Assembly: GCF_019357415.1 (NCBI RefSeq) | Contig: NZ_CP048410.1 | Coordinates: 186,001 to 250,000, forward strand | Direction of reading: 5' to 3' | DNA length: 64,000 bases | Source: Gramella sp. MT6 | Lineage (GTDB): Bacteria; Bacteroidota; Bacteroidia; Flavobacteriales; Flavobacteriaceae | Shown: positions 46,950 through 56,488 of the stretch, piece after piece | Layout: each line of letters opens with the position of its first letter | Numbering within the stretch: position 1 is the first letter of the stretch | Translations under genes and position numbers: made by a program | Notes under the pieces: model-generated | What the model saw: only the letters and a program-made list of their open reading frames with translations | Told to the model about the DNA's origin: nothing | Databases searched by the model: none

Positions 46950-49514
46950 TTGAAACGGCTTTTCGCAAAAATATTATTATTTTTTCTAACTCTTGTCTTA
47001 ATAATTAGCTGTAACGCCGTAAAAAGACTCGAACCTGATCAAAATCTATTGGTGGAAAATGAAATTTTCAGCAATGGGGAAAAGGTCCAGGACTCCAGAA
47101 TATATAATCGCTTATACCAGGAACCCAACACCAGGATCCTTGGTTTCCCCCTGCGATTGCATGTTTATAATCTCGCTAGACCGAATATTGACAGTATCCT
47201 AAGTGTAAAATATCTCGAAAACGAAAGAAAAAAGAACAAACTCATTAGTATTCTGTCTAAAAAGCAATTTGAGAAATATTTAAACTCAAGAGTAGAATTC
47301 AACCAGTGGATAAAACGAACCGGGGAAGCACCAGTTCTCGTAAGTGAAGAAGAAACAAAAAAATCTGAAAATAGATTACAATCCTGGTATTGGAATAATG
47401 GCTGGTTCAATGTAGAAACAGATTATAAAATAATTCCCCTGGAGGATAAAGTTAAAAGAGCAAAGGTAGAATACTACGTTACACCTCATGAACCATATAT
47501 TATAGACTCGATTAAAACAGAGATCGCTTCAAAAGCTCTGGATTCACTTTATGAATTAAATAAAACTGAGAGTGAGATAAAATCTGGAATTCAATACAAT
47601 ACTCTTGATTTTAATGAAGAGCGTGACCGGTTATCCCAACTTTTCAGAAATAATGGAGTTTACAATTTTGACCAGGAATATATAAGCTTCGATGCTGATA
47701 CCGTAAATACCAATAATAAGGTAAACACAACCTTGATCATTAAAAATCAAAGAAACAATGTTGGCGACAGTATTTCCAGAGTTCCCTTCAAAATTCATAA
47801 GATCAGCAAGGTGAATATTTTTACCGATTACGCTTATGCACAAAGAAATAAAGCTATAACAGACAGTTCTAAACACGAAGGTTACACCCTTTATAGTTTC
47901 GAGGAAAGTCGTTACAAACCAGAAGCAATTAGCGACGCAATATTCATAAAACCAGGCACTATCTATAAAGACACGGATAGAACGCGGACTTATAACCGTC
48001 TTAATTCTTTAAGAGTTTTTAAATACCCGGACATTCAATACACGCTGGATCCTGATGATACTACGAGAACAGATCTGGTTACCAATATTTTTTTAACCCC
48101 CCTTCCAAAGTATTCTTTAGGTTTTGATTTTGATGTTTCCCAAAGTAATATTCAGAAGTTTGGGATTGGTTTTGGAGGATCTTTTCTAATAAGAAATATT
48201 TTCGGGGGATTGGAAAACCTCGAATTTTCTGGTAGAGGAAGTATCGCCTCCTCTACAGATGCCGCTGCAAGCCGGGATGAGAATCGTTTTTTTGACATTA
48301 CTGAAGTTGGGGCAGACATGAAGTTAAGCCTACCTAGAATTTTTTTACCGGTAAATACAGAAAAGATCATCCCTAAGTACATGTCGCCCTTTACAAACAT
48401 GAGTCTTGGTTTTAGCACACAGAGAAATATTGGGCTTGACAAACAAACATTTTCAGGAATTCTAAATTATGCCTGGAAACCTTCAAAAAGGTTATCAAAC
48501 AGTCTTGATCTGCTGAATATTCAATATGTTAGAAATTTAAATCCTGAAAATTACTTTAATGTATACCGAAACTCTTTCGAGGAATTAAATGACATAGCTC
48601 AGGATAGCAATTTTGAATTTTCAGATCCTTCAAATGATCCGGTTCTTGAAATACCAGATGAAGCAGATGCATTTATAGATTATGTGATCTCTGATGACTT
48701 TCCAAATACAGGTCTAAATTCAGATGATTTTTTGAATGTTCTCGATATATATGAAAGGAAATTAAGACTTACCGAGAACAACCTGATCTTTGCCACAAAT
48801 TACACTTATCTCTGGAATACCCGGGAAAGCTTATATGATAAAGAATTCTCCAGGTTTAGATTTAAAATTGAAACTGCAGGAAATGTTCTTTCATTATTAT
48901 CAGGAGTCTTCAATTATGAGCAAAATGATCAGGGAAATAGCAAAGTATTAGGGGTTGCTTATTCGCAATATGCTAAAACAGAAGTGGATTTTATTAAGCA
49001 TTGGGACCTGGGCCAGGACAGGATCTTTGCTACAAGGGCCTTTGGTGGTATAGCAATCCCTTACGGCAACTCCAATAATATTCCTATTACCAAAACTTTC
49101 TTTGCTGGTGGTCCCAACGATAACCGAGCATGGCAGGCATATGACCTTGGCCCGGGAAGTAGCGGTAGTATTTTGGAATTCAATGAGGCCAATTTAAAAT
49201 TGGCTTTTAATGCCGAATATCGCTTTGGCCTGATCGATGAATTTAAAGGAGCCCTTTTCGTAGATGTAGGTAATATCTGGAACGTTCTGGATTCTAATAC
49301 GAATGAGGATTTTGTTTTTGAAGGAATCGAGGATCTAAAAGAATTGGCTGTTGGTAGCGGTTTCGGACTTAGATATGATTTTAACTTTTTTGTTCTAAGA
49401 TTCGATATTGGCTTTAAAACCCACGATCCTGCACAGCCCGTAGGAAATCGTTGGTTTAGAGACTATAATTTCTCTCACGCCGTATATAATGTAGGAATCA
49501 ATTATCCTTTCTAA
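46950..49514 (+). CDS. BamA/TamA-family outer-membrane lipoprotein (TamL-like)
   Basis: An 854-residue outer-membrane protein. The signal peptide ends in a lipobox (LIISC, Cys21), so it is a lipoprotein, which is the hallmark of Bacteroidota TamL. POTRA-like domains occupy roughly residues 30-390, followed by a C-terminal 16-strand barrel of the Omp85 type with FFAGGPNDNRAW and a final FDIGFKTHDPAQPVGNRW region. It acts in outer-membrane protein assembly. The start codon must be TTG at 46950: the frame has a stop seven codons upstream and no ATG/GTG lies between. Confidence 0.85.
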   Translation: MKRLFAKILLFFLTLVLIISCNAVKRLEPDQNLLVENEIFSNGEKVQDSRIYNRLYQEPNTRILGFPLRLHVYNLARPNIDSILSVKYLENERKKNKLISILSKKQFEKYLNSRVEFNQWIKRTGEAPVLVSEEETKKSENRLQSWYWNNGWFNVETDYKIIPLEDKVKRAKVEYYVTPHEPYIIDSIKTEIASKALDSLYELNKTESEIKSGIQYNTLDFNEERDRLSQLFRNNGVYNFDQEYISFDADTVNTNNKVNTTLIIKNQRNNVGDSISRVPFKIHKISKVNIFTDYAYAQRNKAITDSSKHEGYTLYSFEESRYKPEAISDAIFIKPGTIYKDTDRTRTYNRLNSLRVFKYPDIQYTLDPDDTTRTDLVTNIFLTPLPKYSLGFDFDVSQSNIQKFGIGFGGSFLIRNIFGGLENLEFSGRGSIASSTDAAASRDENRFFDITEVGADMKLSLPRIFLPVNTEKIIPKYMSPFTNMSLGFSTQRNIGLDKQTFSGILNYAWKPSKRLSNSLDLLNIQYVRNLNPENYFNVYRNSFEELNDIAQDSNFEFSDPSNDPVLEIPDEADAFIDYVISDDFPNTGLNSDDFLNVLDIYERKLRLTENNLIFATNYTYLWNTRESLYDKEFSRFRFKIETAGNVLSLLSGVFNYEQNDQGNSKVLGVAYSQYAKTEVDFIKHWDLGQDRIFATRAFGGIAIPYGNSNNIPITKTFFAGGPNDNRAWQAYDLGPGSSGSILEFNEANLKLAFNAEYRFGLIDEFKGALFVDVGNIWNVLDSNTNEDFVFEGIEDLKELAVGSGFGLRYDFNFFVLRFDIGFKTHDPAQPVGNRWFRDYNFSHAVYNVGINYPF

Positions 49515-49529
49515 GCCAGTTTATTTTCT

Positions 49530-49537
49530 TATTTTTG
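49530..49537 (+). promoter_or_regulatory. -7 promoter element for fba
   Basis: TATTTTTG matches TAnnTTTG exactly, 21 bases before the ATG at 49559. No clear TTG box is seen at the usual spacing. Confidence 0.4.
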
Positions 49538-49558
49538 TAAGCCTAATCAACAAAAGTT

Positions 49559-50626
49559 ATGAGTCACAATATTAAACCAGGCGTTGCCACCGGAAAAGAA
49601 GTTCAGGAAATATTTAACTATGCGAAGGAAAAGGGTTTTGCTCTCCCAGCAGTGAACGTTATTGGTTCGAGTAGCGTAAATGCAGTTTTAGAAACTGCTG
49701 CAGAATTAAATTCTCCGGTTATTATACAATTTTCAAATGGTGGAGCACAGTTTAATGCGGGAAAAGGACTTTCCAATGAAAATGAACAAGCCGCTATCGC
49801 AGGTGGAGTTGCTGGTGCGAAGCATGTACATGAAATGGCAAAATTGTACGGTGTTCCGGTAATCATGCATACAGACCATTGTGCTAAAAAATTGCTTCCT
49901 TGGATCGACGGTTTATTGGATGCCAGCGAAAAGCATTTTGAGCAATTCGGCAAGCCTTTATACAGCTCTCACATGATAGATCTTTCAGAAGAACCTCTGG
50001 AAGAAAACATGGAGATTTGCAAAAAGTATCTTGAGAGAATGTCTAAAATGGGCATGACCCTGGAAATTGAATTAGGTATCACTGGCGGTGAAGAAGATGG
50101 AGTTGACAACACAGATGTTGATTCTTCAAAATTATATACACAGCCAGAAGAGGTAGCTTATGCTTACGAGGAATTAAGTAAAGTTAGTGACCAATTTACC
50201 ATTGCAGCTGCATTCGGGAACGTTCACGGTGTATATAAACCCGGGAACGTAAAGCTTACTCCAACGATTTTAAAGGATTCTCAAGAATATATCACAAAGA
50301 AATATAATGTTGAGAAAAACCATATCGACTTTGTTTTCCATGGTGGTAGTGGTTCTACAGTGGAGGAAATTCGCGAAGCAATTGGTTATGGAGTTATTAA
50401 AATGAACATAGATACCGATCTGCAGTATGCCTATATGGAAGGTATTCGTGATTATATGGCCAAAAACAAAGATTTTCTGGCTACACAAATTGGAAATCCT
50501 GAAGGAGATGACGTTCCAAACAAAAAATATTATGACCCTAGAAAATGGGTACGCGAAGGAGAATTAACCTTCAAAGCAAGATTAAAAAAGGCATTTGAAG
50601 ATTTAAATAACGTAAATACATTATAA
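49559..50626 (+). CDS. fbaA: Class II fructose-bisphosphate aldolase
   Basis: A 355-residue Zn2+-dependent aldolase that cleaves fructose 1,6-bisphosphate in glycolysis. The zinc-binding HTDHCAKKL motif, the E-x-E-x-G-x-x-G-G-E-E-D segment, AFGNVHGVYKPGNV and FVFHGGSGS (phosphate/zinc histidine) are all present, as is the NIDTDLQYA Schiff-type loop of this class. Length fits the E. coli-like class IIA enzyme. Confidence 0.97.
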   Translation: MSHNIKPGVATGKEVQEIFNYAKEKGFALPAVNVIGSSSVNAVLETAAELNSPVIIQFSNGGAQFNAGKGLSNENEQAAIAGGVAGAKHVHEMAKLYGVPVIMHTDHCAKKLLPWIDGLLDASEKHFEQFGKPLYSSHMIDLSEEPLEENMEICKKYLERMSKMGMTLEIELGITGGEEDGVDNTDVDSSKLYTQPEEVAYAYEELSKVSDQFTIAAAFGNVHGVYKPGNVKLTPTILKDSQEYITKKYNVEKNHIDFVFHGGSGSTVEEIREAIGYGVIKMNIDTDLQYAYMEGIRDYMAKNKDFLATQIGNPEGDDVPNKKYYDPRKWVREGELTFKARLKKAFEDLNNVNTL

Positions 50627-50708
50627 TATAAAACGACAGTCTTTCTTCTGGAAAGGCTGTTTTTTATTGCCATAAGGTTGATCATCGAAAGATAAAAATT
50701 GGAAGTAA

Positions 50709-51566
50709 ATGGCTTGGTTTAAAAGAACACAAAAAGGAATACAGACACCTACAGAGGAAAAGAAAGATGTCCCAAAAGGACTATGGTATAAATCCCCTAC
50801 AGGCAAAATTGTTGATGCCGAACAACTGGAAAGCAATTTCTATGTAAGTCCGGAAGATGGCTACCATGTTAGAATAGGTAGTAATGAATATTTCAAGATC
50901 CTTTTTGATGATAATAAGTTCAAAGAACTTGATAAGGGAATGACCTCAAAGGACCCATTAAACTTTGAGGATACAAAAAAATACACCGATAGATTAAAAG
51001 CCGCTGAAGATAAAACCGGTTTAAAAGATGCGGTTCGATGTGCTGTTGGAAAATCTAAAGGTAAGGAACTGGTAATAGCATGTATGGATTTTAAATTCAT
51101 TGGTGGAAGTATGGGATCTGTGGTTGGCGAAAAAATCGCCCGTGCCGCAGATTATGCACTAAAGAATAGAATACCATTCATGATCATTTCTAAATCTGGG
51201 GGAGCCAGAATGCAGGAAGCGGCATTATCTTTAATGCAACTTGCAAAAACTTCGGTTAAACTGGCCCAGCTTGCAGATGCAAAAATACCATACATTTCTC
51301 TAGCAACAGACCCTACAACCGGTGGTACTACTGCTTCTTTCGCAATGTTAGGTGATATCAATATCTCTGAACCTGGAGCTTTGATAGGTTTTGCAGGTCC
51401 TCGTGTGGTAAAAGATACAACAGGAAAAGATCTTCCAAAAGACTTTCAAACATCAGAATTTCTAAAAGAAAAAGGCTTTCTAGATTTTATTACCAAAAGA
51501 TCTGAATTGAAGGATAAAGTAAACCTTTATCTGGATCTTATTCAGAATCAACCAGTAAGAGCATAA
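50709..51566 (+). CDS. accD: Acetyl-CoA carboxylase carboxyltransferase subunit beta, zinc ribbon cysteines absent
   Basis: A 285-residue carboxyltransferase subunit that, with AccA, moves the carboxyl group from biotin to acetyl-CoA in fatty acid synthesis. Core motifs [17 protein letters not shown] and [16 protein letters not shown] are intact. The N-terminal region aligns with the E. coli zinc ribbon ([10 protein letters not shown]), but none of the four cysteines is present; the first Cys comes near residue 108. Thus the nucleic-acid/zinc element is lost. Confidence 0.94.
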   Translation: MAWFKRTQKGIQTPTEEKKDVPKGLWYKSPTGKIVDAEQLESNFYVSPEDGYHVRIGSNEYFKILFDDNKFKELDKGMTSKDPLNFEDTKKYTDRLKAAEDKTGLKDAVRCAVGKSKGKELVIACMDFKFIGGSMGSVVGEKIARAADYALKNRIPFMIISKSGGARMQEAALSLMQLAKTSVKLAQLADAKIPYISLATDPTTGGTTASFAMLGDINISEPGALIGFAGPRVVKDTTGKDLPKDFQTSEFLKEKGFLDFITKRSELKDKVNLYLDLIQNQPVRA

Positions 51567-51617
51567 AACCCATTTAATAAAAAATGCGGTTTAGGTAGGT
51601 ATTTTTCAAATTAGTAG

Positions 51618-51625
51618 TATCTTTG
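51618..51625 (+). promoter_or_regulatory. -7 promoter element for rpsO
   Basis: TATCTTTG matches TAnnTTTG exactly, 52 bases before the rpsO ATG. Confidence 0.5.
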
Positions 51626-51677
51626 CCGCCTGACAGAAAAACTGTCAATACATAAAAATCATTTAAATAATATTGGA

Positions 51678-51947
51678 ATGTATTTAGCAAAAGAGAAAAA
51701 AGAAGAGATCTTCGAAAAGCACGGTAAAGGAAAGAATGATACCGGTTCAGCTGAAGGACAGATCGCATTGTTCACTTACAGAATTGCTCACCTTTCTGAG
51801 CACCTGAAGAAAAACCGTAAGGATTTTAACTCAGAGCGCTCGCTGGTAAGACTGGTTGGTAAAAGAAGAAGTCTTCTAGACTACTTGATGAAGAAGGATA
51901 TCATGAGGTATCGTGCCATCGTTAAGGAACTAGGATTAAGAAAATAA
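51678..51947 (+). CDS. rpsO: 30S ribosomal protein S15
   Basis: An 89-residue ribosomal protein that binds the central domain of 16S rRNA. The GSAEGQIALFT and LSEHLKKNRKDFNSERSLVRLVGKRRSLLDYL segments are diagnostic. It lies upstream of pnp, as in many bacteria, but a strong terminator separates them. Confidence 0.98.
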   Translation: MYLAKEKKEEIFEKHGKGKNDTGSAEGQIALFTYRIAHLSEHLKKNRKDFNSERSLVRLVGKRRSLLDYLMKKDIMRYRAIVKELGLRK

Positions 51948-51952
51948 TTTTC

Positions 51953-51977
51953 AGGGGGCTTTCTGCCCCCTTTTTTT
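51953..51977 (+). terminator. Intrinsic terminator after rpsO
   Basis: A 6-bp GC stem (GGGGGC / GCCCCC) with a five-base loop is followed by seven T residues, six bases past the rpsO stop. Confidence 0.9.
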
Positions 51978-52158
51978 ATATATTAGATTGTCCTGGAATT
52001 AATGCCAGGTTTTCAAAAATTGTCGCCCAGAGGGGTAGTTTTTCATTGGTCAGCTTACAACTACACACAACACACAACCCGGCCGTCCGGATGGCGGAGA
52101 CCTTTGTTTAACTAAATGATCTGGTTGAAGTTATTCAGATCAAGAATTCGAAATTATT

Positions 52159-54402
52159 ATGATTCCAAAAACATTTAAGGAGGTTATCGACCTAGGAGAT
52201 GGCAGGACCATTTCTCTCGAAACCGGAAAATTGGCAAAGCAGGCTCACGGGTCGGTTGTTGTTCAAATGGGTAATGCCATGTTACTTTGTACGGTAGTGT
52301 CATCTTACACTCCAACTACAATGGATTTCTTTCCATTAACATTGGATTATCGCGAAAAATTTGCTGCGGCAGGTCTATTCCCTGGAGGTTACTTTAAAAG
52401 AGAAGCAAGACCAAGCAGCGAAGAAATTTTAGTAATGCGTTTAGTAGACCGTGTATTGCGTCCACTATTCCCTAAAGATTACAAATTCGAAACTCAGGTA
52501 ATGATCCAGTTAATGTCTCATGACGATGAAGTTATGCCAGACGCATTAGCAGGATTAGCAGCATCTGCAGCTATTCAATTATCTGATATTCCTTTTGAAA
52601 CTCCTATTTCTGAAGCTCGTGTAGCCAGAGTTAATGGAGAGTTCGTGCTAAACCCAAGCAGAGAAAAACTTGCTGAAGCAGACATGGATATCATGGTTGG
52701 TGCATCTGCAGATTCTGTGATGATGGTTGAAGGACAATTTGACGAATGTTCTGAAGAAGAAATGGCTGAGGCTATTAAATTCGCTCATGAAGCTATCAAA
52801 GTTCAGTGTGAGGCACAGGTAAGACTTGCTGAAGCATTCGGAAAAAAAGAACCTCGTGAGTATGAAGTAGCCGCTACAGATGAAGAGATCGAAAAGAAGA
52901 TCCTTGACGCTACTTACCAGAAAGCATATGATATCGCTAAAAGTGGTACAAGTAAAAAAGAGAGAAGCGAAGCTTTTTCTGAATTAAAAGAAGAAGTAAA
53001 AGCTATGTTCTCTGAGGAGGAACTTGAAGAAAAAGGGAAAATGATCTCTGGATACTTCAACGATGCTCAGAAAAAAGCCGTTCGTGACCTTACCCTGAAA
53101 GAAGGAATAAGACTTGACGGAAGAAAGACTGACGAAATTCGTCCAATATGGTGTGAAGTAGATTATCTTCCATCAACGCATGGTTCAGCGATCTTTACTC
53201 GTGGGGAAACTCAGGCATTAGCTACGGTAACCCTTGGAACGTCTAGAGAAGCGAATCAGGTAGACCTTCCAACACAACAAGGAGAAGAAACATTTTACTT
53301 ACATTATAACTTCCCTCCTTTCTCAACCGGAGAAGCTTACCCAATTAGAGGTACTTCAAGAAGAGAGATAGGACACGGAAACCTGGCACAACGAGCATTA
53401 AAAGGAATGATCCCAGCTGATTGTCCTTACACTGTTCGTGTAGTATCTGAAGTATTGGAATCTAACGGTTCTTCTTCTATGGCTACCGTTTGTGCAGGAA
53501 CAATGGCATTAATGGATTCTGGTGTTCAATTGAAAAAACCAGTTTCAGGTATCGCTATGGGATTAATTTCTGATGGTGAAAACTACGCTGTACTATCTGA
53601 CATCCTTGGGGACGAAGATCATCTAGGTGATATGGACTTTAAAGTTACAGGAACTGAAGACGGAATTACTGCTTGCCAGATGGACATCAAGATCAAAGGT
53701 CTTTCTTATGAGATCCTTGTGAATGCATTAAAACAAGCAAGAGCCGGAAGACTTCACATTCTTGAAAAATTAACTGAAACTATTCCATCTCCAAACCAGA
53801 ATGTAAAAGCTCATTCTCCTAAGATCATTACCAGAAGAATTCCAAATGAATTCATTGGTGCATTGATCGGACCTGGAGGTAAAGTTATTCAGGAACTTCA
53901 GAAAGAAACCAAAACAGAGATCGTGATCAATGAAGATCCGGTAACTGAAGAAGGTATCGTTGAAATTCTTGGAACTCAGCAGGAAGGAATTGATAAGGTA
54001 TTGGCTAAGATAGATTCTATCACGTTCAAACCAGAAAAAGGTAGCGTATATGAAGTTAAGGTGGTTAAGATCCTTGATTTTGGTGCAGTTGTAGAATATG
54101 TTGATGCTCCGGGTAACGAAGTACTTCTTCATATTTCAGAACTTGCCTGGGAACGTACCAATGATGTAAATGATGTTCTGAAATTAGGTGATGTGATCGA
54201 TGTTAAATACTTCGGCCTAGATCCTAAAACCAGAAAAGATAAAGTTTCCAGAAAGGCTTTACTTGAAAAACCTGAAGGTTATAAAGAAAGAGCGCCTAGA
54301 GACAGAGACGACAAAAGAGACAACAGAGGCTCTAGAGATAATCGCGGTTCTCGTGACAACCGAGGTCGTGATGATAGGAAACCAAGAGAAAAAAGAGATT
54401 AA
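52159..54402 (+). CDS. pnp: Polyribonucleotide nucleotidyltransferase
   Basis: A 747-residue 3'-5' exoribonuclease of the RNA degradation machinery. Two RNase PH-like domains (the second with [14 protein letters not shown] and the [14 protein letters not shown] motif) are joined by an alpha-helical linker. A KH domain ([16 protein letters not shown]) and an S1 domain ([17 protein letters not shown]) follow. The C-terminal tail after S1 is a strongly charged R-G-S-R-D-N repeat of about 35 residues. A strong terminator follows. Confidence 0.97.
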   Translation: MIPKTFKEVIDLGDGRTISLETGKLAKQAHGSVVVQMGNAMLLCTVVSSYTPTTMDFFPLTLDYREKFAAAGLFPGGYFKREARPSSEEILVMRLVDRVLRPLFPKDYKFETQVMIQLMSHDDEVMPDALAGLAASAAIQLSDIPFETPISEARVARVNGEFVLNPSREKLAEADMDIMVGASADSVMMVEGQFDECSEEEMAEAIKFAHEAIKVQCEAQVRLAEAFGKKEPREYEVAATDEEIEKKILDATYQKAYDIAKSGTSKKERSEAFSELKEEVKAMFSEEELEEKGKMISGYFNDAQKKAVRDLTLKEGIRLDGRKTDEIRPIWCEVDYLPSTHGSAIFTRGETQALATVTLGTSREANQVDLPTQQGEETFYLHYNFPPFSTGEAYPIRGTSRREIGHGNLAQRALKGMIPADCPYTVRVVSEVLESNGSSSMATVCAGTMALMDSGVQLKKPVSGIAMGLISDGENYAVLSDILGDEDHLGDMDFKVTGTEDGITACQMDIKIKGLSYEILVNALKQARAGRLHILEKLTETIPSPNQNVKAHSPKIITRRIPNEFIGALIGPGGKVIQELQKETKTEIVINEDPVTEEGIVEILGTQQEGIDKVLAKIDSITFKPEKGSVYEVKVVKILDFGAVVEYVDAPGNEVLLHISELAWERTNDVNDVLKLGDVIDVKYFGLDPKTRKDKVSRKALLEKPEGYKERAPRDRDDKRDNRGSRDNRGSRDNRGRDDRKPREKRD

Positions 54403-54420
54403 TTTTTTTCTGATATTATT

Positions 54421-54452
54421 AAAAAGCCCGGGCCGCAGCCCGGGCTTTTTTT
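54421..54452 (+). terminator. Intrinsic terminator after pnp
   Basis: A stem of at least 11 bp (AAAAGCCCGGG / CCCGGGCTTTT) with a six-base loop runs into seven T residues, 18 bases after the pnp stop. Confidence 0.93.
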
Positions 54453-54525
54453 ATTTTATATTTTTTTTGAAATCCGCTGAAATTTTCGCTAATCACTTCC
54501 GACTACTTGCCTGCTAATAAAAAAA

Positions 54526-54552
54526 TTGAATTATTTCACGGTATTAATTTTG
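54526..54552 (+). promoter_or_regulatory. Promoter-like pair upstream of candidate ncRNA
   Basis: TTG at 54526-54528, a 16-base spacer, then TAATTTTG at 54545-54552, a perfect TAnnTTTG box. The spacer is one base below the usual range. It points into the 54558-54645 element. Confidence 0.4.
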
Positions 54553-54557
54553 CGTTA

Positions 54558-54645
54558 GGGATTGTAGCTAAAAGCCCACAGCGAATGGAAAGAGCGAGGA
54601 CTTAAAGCAAAAAGCCCGGCACGAAGTGCAAGGCCTGGAAAAATA
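54558..54645 (+). ncRNA. Candidate structured small RNA or leader between pnp and rpoD
   Basis: An unusually GC-rich block in an AT-rich gap. It starts GTTAGGGATTGTAGC and contains two related half-units, AGCTAAAAGCCCA and AGCAAAAAGCCCG. A hairpin (GCAC-GAA-GTGC, extended by flanking GG/CC) closes it and an A-rich stretch follows. A perfect -7 box lies just in front. No open frame fits. Similar GTTAGGGAT-type blocks in Flavobacteria, possibly the Rfam Flavo-1 motif, are recalled from memory and unverified. It may be an independent RNA or part of the rpoD leader, which starts at 54733. Confidence 0.4.
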
Positions 54646-54732
54646 AAATTTAAATTTTGTAACATAAAGAGTACTTCTTACGTATAACTATGTACAAGAG
54701 CTATGCACAATTAAAATCCAAGTAGAAGATAG

Positions 54733-55596
54733 ATGAGACAACTTAAAATTACGAAGCAGGTAACCAATCGTGAAACCGCTTCGTTAGACAAGTATTTGCA
54801 AGAAATTGGAAAAGTAGACCTAATCACTGCTGATGAAGAGGTAGAACTGGCACAAAGAATTAAAGCAGGTGATAACCGTGCCTTAGAGAAACTTACAAAA
54901 GCGAACCTTCGTTTTGTGGTTTCTGTAGCAAAACAATATCAAAACCAGGGATTAACCCTTCCCGACCTTATTAACGAGGGAAACTTAGGGCTTATTAAGG
55001 CTGCAAAACGTTTCGATGAAACTCGTGGTTTTAAATTTATATCTTACGCTGTATGGTGGATTAGACAATCTATCCTCCAAGCGTTAGCTGAACAATCTAG
55101 AATTGTTCGTTTACCATTGAACAAAATTGGTTCAATAAACAAAATAAACAAGACTTTTGCTTTCTTAGAGCAGTCACATGAGCGTCCGCCAAGTGCTGAA
55201 GAGATTGCGAAAGAGCTTGATATGACCATTAATGACGTTAAAGAATCTATGAAGAATTCTGGACGTCACGTATCTATGGATGCTCCATTAGTTGAAGGAG
55301 AAGATTCTAACCTTTACGATGTATTGCGTTCTGGTGAGTCTCCAAATCCAGACAAGGAGCTTTTGCATGAATCTCTTAGAACAGAGATAGAGCGTGCATT
55401 AGAGACTCTTACGCCGCGTGAAGCTGATGTTATCAGACTTTATTTTGGCCTGGGAGACCAACATCCTATGACATTAGAAGAAATTGGCGAGACTTTTGAT
55501 CTAACCAGAGAAAGAGTACGTCAAATTAAAGAAAAAGCTATTAGAAGACTTAAGCATACGTCTAGAAGTAAAATTTTAAAAACGTATCTTGGTTAA
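54733..55596 (+). CDS. rpoD: Primary sigma factor (sigma-70, RpoD)
   Basis: A 287-residue housekeeping sigma factor. Region 1.2 ([16 protein letters not shown]) and region 2 ([24 protein letters not shown]) are clear, as are region 3 and region 4.2 ([22 protein letters not shown]). Region 1.1 and the non-conserved insert of proteobacterial RpoD are missing, as is normal for Bacteroidota. This sigma factor recognises the TTG/TAnnTTTG promoters described elsewhere in this window. Two stacked terminator hairpins follow. Confidence 0.97.
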   Translation: MRQLKITKQVTNRETASLDKYLQEIGKVDLITADEEVELAQRIKAGDNRALEKLTKANLRFVVSVAKQYQNQGLTLPDLINEGNLGLIKAAKRFDETRGFKFISYAVWWIRQSILQALAEQSRIVRLPLNKIGSINKINKTFAFLEQSHERPPSAEEIAKELDMTINDVKESMKNSGRHVSMDAPLVEGEDSNLYDVLRSGESPNPDKELLHESLRTEIERALETLTPREADVIRLYFGLGDQHPMTLEEIGETFDLTRERVRQIKEKAIRRLKHTSRSKILKTYLG

Positions 55597-55611
55597 GATA
55601 TTTAAAGTAAC

Positions 55612-55665
55612 AACAGTTTAGTGACGGGAGTGATGACCCGTTATGAAAATAACTGTTCGTTTTTT
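55612..55665 (+). terminator. First, nested terminator after rpoD
   Basis: An outer 7-bp stem (AACAGTT / AACTGTT) encloses a smaller hairpin (ACGGG / CCCGT, loop AGTGATGA), followed by CG and six T residues. Confidence 0.75.
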
Positions 55666-55677
55666 GATTGATGAATG

Positions 55678-55705
55678 ACCCCGGAGTGATGACCGGGGTT
55701 TTTTC
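55678..55705 (+). terminator. Second terminator after rpoD
   Basis: A 7-bp stem (ACCCCGG / CCGGGGT) with loop AGTGATGA and a following T-run. The loop is identical to that of the first hairpin 50 bases upstream. Confidence 0.85.
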
Positions 55706-55796
55706 TTGCCTTAATTCTAGCATCTCTATCAATACTAATAATAAAGTCATACTCCCCATTTATAGAGAAAGAAACAGGTAAACCTTTTTTTCTTCA

Positions 55797-55804
55797 TATT
55801 TTTG
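55797..55804 (+). promoter_or_regulatory. -7 promoter element for rpe
   Basis: TATTTTTG matches TAnnTTTG exactly, 21 bases before the ATG at 55826; no clear TTG box is seen upstream. Confidence 0.45.
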
Positions 55805-55825
55805 CGATATAACAACAATACAACA

Positions 55826-56488
55826 ATGAACAAAACACTTATTGCCCCTTCTGTACTGGCTGCCGATTTTGGCAATCTCCAACGTGATATCGAAATGGTT
55901 AACAATAGCGAGGCAGACTGGTTTCATATAGATATTATGGACGGCATCTTTGTTCCGAATATTTCTTACGGAATGCCGGTACTTAAAGCTATTACAAAAC
56001 ATGCTGAAAAAACGATCGATGTACATTTGATGATCGTAGATCCAGACAGGTATATAAAAGAATTTGCAAAATTAGGTGCAGATATCCTAACCGTACATTA
56101 TGAAGCCTGTACCCATTTACATAGAACAATTCAGGCAATACAGGCAGAAGGTATGAAAGCTGGTGTAGCTATCAACCCTCATACAAGTGTCGATCTCTTA
56201 AAAGACATTATAAACGATATTGACCTGGTACTTATAATGAGTGTAAATCCTGGGTTTGGCGGCCAGAGTTTTATTGATAATACCTACCATAAGATTCAAA
56301 GACTAACGGAAATCATTTCTATGCATAATGCTGATACCCTTATCGAAATCGATGGTGGAGTTACAGATGAAAATGCAGCTGAACTTTCTCGTGCCGGAGC
56401 CAATGTTCTTGTTGCCGGCAGTTTTGTTTTCAAATCTGAAAACCAGCCAGAAACCATAAAAAACTTAAAAAAAATTGCAAACTCCTAA
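55826..56488 (+). CDS. rpe: Ribulose-phosphate 3-epimerase
   Basis: A 220-residue TIM-barrel enzyme that interconverts ribulose 5-phosphate and xylulose 5-phosphate in the pentose phosphate pathway. Motifs: LAADFGNL, WFHIDIMDGIFVPN (metal-binding His and Asp), DVHLMI, MSVNPGFGGQSFI and IDGGV. I use the ATG at 55826, since upstream codons lie in the promoter. The next gene's TTG start overlaps its 3' end by 14 bases. Confidence 0.96.
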   Translation: MNKTLIAPSVLAADFGNLQRDIEMVNNSEADWFHIDIMDGIFVPNISYGMPVLKAITKHAEKTIDVHLMIVDPDRYIKEFAKLGADILTVHYEACTHLHRTIQAIQAEGMKAGVAINPHTSVDLLKDIINDIDLVLIMSVNPGFGGQSFIDNTYHKIQRLTEIISMHNADTLIEIDGGVTDENAAELSRAGANVLVAGSFVFKSENQPETIKNLKKIANS

